Of a DNA stretch of 64,000 bases, positions 60,336-64,000 are shown piece by piece. Below the pieces are notes generated by a model that was given only the letters and a program-made list of their open reading frames with translations, was not told the DNA's origin and made no database searches. The first letter of the stretch is position 1, and every line of letters begins with the position of its first letter. A program made the translations under genes and the position numbers. The DNA lies in NCBI RefSeq assembly GCF_001640805.2, contig NC_066838.1:11867132-11931131 (forward strand). The letters run 5' to 3'. This DNA comes from Lates calcarifer (lineage: Eukaryota; Chordata; Actinopteri; Centropomidae).

Positions 60336-63300
60336 CGGTGCTGACAGTCAGAACACACACACACAGCACACCCTCGTCTCTTTCTCATGTTTCTCTGGGA
60401 TCCTTCTTGGGTTGAACCCGTTTGACAGCATTGCTCAAACCTCCAGGACTGACTCAGCCTCATGAATGATTCAGCAAGTATGCTTTTGTGTCGGTGGCTG
60501 GGCTCATTGTTGAGTTTCTTATCCTGTTTTTATGACTCTTTGCAATTGTATCCTCTAACTTTATAAAATCAGGAATCACTGAGCACTATGCACATGCTGA
60601 TCCAGACGATGCCGTGACAGCCACCATATTGGTGTACCTCCTCTGGTATGTAAGTTGATGTGGCACATGTAGTCAGTACCTCTGCTGCGACCCCCAGGCT
60701 TTATCATTATGGATTTCTATCTTGTAGCCTTTTAAATTTAAATGTGATTGTCCGAAAACAAAGTTGTGTGATGGAAATTGAACGTGGTGCAGAAGTGCAC
60801 TGTCAGTATCTGACCACAAGGTGGCATCACATACACACGTCAACTTGTACCTCTTCTCATGAGAGTTATAACCTCAAATCCTAATTGCTTTTAGAAAATT
60901 TGGTTTTAAAATTAAAAAAATTAAAATTAAAAAAAGTTGTTCACAAAACACAGAAAGGAGATGCTGACCACTCCATTGAGAGTCTATGGTGCAGTGTGGA
61001 TGAATGCACTCTGAGGCAGCTGAAGAGCAGCTCCCACCACTCACTGCACTATCAGGTTTCTCTGTGATTGTGGATGTGCCCCATTGCTTACCATCAGGCA
61101 TCTGACAAGAACATCATCAGCAGAAATTTTAGCGGAAGGATAATGTCACTGTGATTATTTGTAGCATGCATCTGCAGGAAATTCTTCTCAATACAGTCAC
61201 AGTGTCTTTGTTTTTTGTTTTTTTTTAAATAAATTCTGTCACTCCTGCCTTTTTGTAGTTCAGTAGTTTTCAACCACATCCTGTTGAGGCCCAAGAGTAA
61301 TGTTTTTATTAAGTCAATCAGTCTCATTGGCTGATTTCACCCGTTGGCACATGTTAAACCAGTGAAACAGCTCCTGTAGTGTCATGGTTAGTTGTAATGA
61401 AAACCTGCCACTCTTGGGTCTCACTGCCACATAGCTGAGAACCATTGATGTAGTGTTTGTGTTTTATGAGATGCAAGGGAGGGGATGGGTAGAAACAGAC
61501 CATGTAGGTGAACTGGGTTGTGCCTAAATTGGCAAACTTTAGATTTAAGGCAACATAAATGACAAAAAAAGACAATCTAGAAAGTGCTGCACAAATGTAA
61601 TAAAAGAAGGTCAGGTTGCCAACATATTGTCAAATGCCATATCATAGACCCATTGACTCTGGTATTTTTTAAGTGTGCAGACATGGTACACGTTTAGCAC
61701 TCAGCTGGATGTGGACACACGGTGCCACACCTTACTTTTCCTTGCTCGCAGCTTCCATTTTATTTGTATTCCTTGTTGTAGATTTGTTTGTAAGTATCTA
61801 TTAAAGATTATTTCAAATTATCTGTTGTGTTTGTACAAGAGTCTTTTGTTAAAAACATCACCCAACTTCAAACCATGGGGGATTGACAGTATTTTAATTG
61901 CAGCTTAAGGCAAACCAATTAAATGCTGCAAATAGTGACCTATAAAGCTGCTTCAGTAGAATCAACACCTGCAGCGTGTAAACTATTTAGAGGCTGTGTC
62001 TGACTCGAGGGGAAATACTTTAGATGCTGTCTATAAAGTATTTGATGAATGAAGTATTATTTGATGATGGAGTATTTGATGAATGTTCATCCATCCTCAT
62101 CCACTCCTGTGTATGTAAAGTAAACTTGCCAGACCTCAAAGTCATTCACAGTTTATTTGACAAATCTGGATGTATGCAACTTGTTGCTATTCTAAAATGT
62201 AAAGATTTCATCCCAGTGGTTTTAAGACTGTGTCTGTTCAGACAAACATGCAGCCACTTCACACATCACTATTCTTTTGAGGGGTGAATATGAAACTACA
62301 CTTTTAAACTGAAATGTAACAGATTAAAATAATACAGTATAATGTATACGAGGTCCCCACATGGTCCACCCACACAGGTGTTTTCATTTAGTTTGTCTGA
62401 TTGGACCTCAGGACTGGGTGGATGTGTATATGTGGCCTTAGCCCTTTTCACTGAAGACATTTTGACATGTCACAGTAGGAACATCACAGGTGTAAACAGT
62501 TAAATTAATTACAGCTGAATTTCATTTAGCTGCTTCAGTTTCAGGGTCCTGGTATCGTGTTCAATGGTTCACTGTCACACTATCATGACTTACTGTTAAA
62601 CTTACATAGAGCAGAGCCTTTGTTAATGTTAATAGTAACATCTGTGCTTTTCACACCATGACAAGTCAAAATGTTTGCTTTTAGGGCAGGACAAGGAGTA
62701 CATGCTACATGGAGTTTGTTCACGTCACTCAACCTGATGAGAATAGTTGAAAACACCAGTGTGGATATGCAGGGAGTTAGTCTCCGTAGCAAAACAGTAA
62801 TCTACCACCAGCAGTGAGCGTCTGACAAAAAAATAGGATAGACGGTGGATTTTCACATATTTAGACACATTGGCTACAAAGTATTTACTGTGCATAAGTC
62901 TATTTTAGTACACAGGGACTATGGGGAACATTAGTTTTAAATAACTGAATCCTTTGACCCTGAACTCTCTCCTGTCCGTAAATAGTGCTGGGCCCCTTTT
63001 AATGTTTCAGGCTGTTGGGAAATCTTGTGTTCCCGAAAACGGTATGAAACATAGCATGGAACATGGAAGTGAGCGCAGTGACACACACACGCAGCACTCA
63101 CATCCATGTTCTCACCCAGATGTCTGAAATGTGCAAATGTCGCTTATTTAGCACTTTATTTATTTATATTCAGCCACCTAAAGAGTTAGCATTGCAGAGG
63201 ATACATCAAGATTTTGGGCACAGACTGGGTATAAAAAGCATGTTTATATTGAAATGCTACTGAAGGTAAGGAAAACAAGCTCTAAGCACTTGAACTGAAA

Positions 63301-64000
63301 ATGGGAAAAAAAAGCCCTGAGGGAAACCAGTATCAGAGGGGGCAGGGACTGGTGGGATGGGCACTGGGGGGATTTGAGCCTCTGCTGCTGCTGCATCAGT
63401 CTCCTGCTACTGTTACAGTTTCACTGATACAGAAACTGAGACAGTTTAATCCCTGTAATGGTTTAGCTTTTTACATGAGGCACAGGATTAGGTTCAGTTA
63501 AGTGTAAGTGCACACGTGCGCGTGCACACACACACACACAAACATAAACACTGTGTTCATCAGCTGAATCAAAGAAATCCAGGGAGACTTCTGAAAGCAC
63601 CAAACAACCCAGATGGGATCTAAACTGCACCTGCAACTTAACAAGGACAGTAGCTCCAAAACAACATTATGGTGATTAAAAACAAGAGAAAAGAAACAGC
63701 AAGAGGAATTATACTAAGTACAGCTGGTGGATGAAAAAACACAAAAAACAAACACAACAATATACATGGGATTACTGAATATCACTATTCCACAGTCAGA
63801 GCTGTGAGAAACTGTCCTGTAGTTGCAGGTTTCATATTTGGTCACTTGGTGTCAGCATTTCCAACACTAACATAACCATGACGACCAGTCAAGATCAACC
63901 AGTCTCATTTTTGAGCCCGACAGTAAACTTAAGTAAACGTACCAGTAGAACAGTGTAAAAATACTCCATAACAAGTTAAATGTACTTGAAGTATAAAAGT
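60336..64000. other. spsb1 3' untranslated and downstream sequence
   Basis: No further coding exon was recognised. Candidate polyadenylation hexamers for spsb1 include AATAAA near 61,227 and 61,597; which one is used cannot be told. The right edge (63,925-64,000) is the beginning of an 'acttaagtaaacgtacc ... cagtgtaaaaatactcc' repeat cut by the window. Confidence 0.5.

Noticed and set aside
1..64000. CRISPR arrays, tRNA or rRNA genes
   Set aside because: No regularly spaced direct repeats with unique spacers, and no tRNA B-box or rRNA text was noticed. A eukaryotic nuclear window is not expected to have CRISPR.

Overview
The window is a piece of a ray-finned fish chromosome, most likely a percomorph teleost. 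It shows compact vertebrate-type genes with canonical GT-AG introns, a carbonic anhydrase VI fused to a pentraxin domain (the non-mammalian form of the enzyme), and many AT-rich interspersed repeats of types common in percomorph genomes. The gene order ca6, slc2a5-like, gpr157, mir-34a, spsb1 matches human 1p36.2 (CA6, SLC2A5, GPR157, MIR34A, H6PD, SPSB1), except that no h6pd is visible and a decayed glycine N-acyltransferase-like gene lies in the interval instead.

Layout. 1-7.4 kb: no gene, several repeats and a 46-bp AT palindrome. 7.4-12.0 kb (+): ca6, ten coding exons, 539 codons. 12.4-18.5 kb (-): a GLUT-family hexose transporter, twelve coding exons, 513 codons, tail-to-tail with ca6. 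18.5-24.5 kb: gene-free, repeats. 24.5-29.4 kb (-): gpr157, four coding exons, with a one-base frameshift in exon 1 and a Tc1/mariner remnant in intron 1. 32.3 kb (-): the mir-34a hairpin with both mature arms. About 37.07-37.30 kb (-): a candidate first exon and promoter for the mir-34a primary transcript, with a near-consensus p53 response element. 41.2-41.5 kb (-): a second, weaker promoter/exon candidate. 45.4-47.9 kb (+): a glycine N-acyltransferase-like pseudogene with intact upstream splicing but a damaged catalytic exon. 52.4-53.05 kb: a CpG-rich, probable spsb1 promoter and untranslated exon. 57.2-60.3 kb (+): spsb1, 273 codons, with a perfect 25-bp foldback in its coding intron. 60.4-64 kb: 3' untranslated and intergenic sequence.

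The genes do not form one pathway; they are a conserved vertebrate syntenic block. Products are a secreted carbonic anhydrase, a plasma-membrane sugar transporter, an orphan GPCR, a p53-linked microRNA and a SOCS-box substrate adaptor. Exon boundaries were read by hand from splice sites, reading phase and recalled family sequences; no alignment or database search was run. No CRISPR array, tRNA, rRNA or complete autonomous mobile element was seen.
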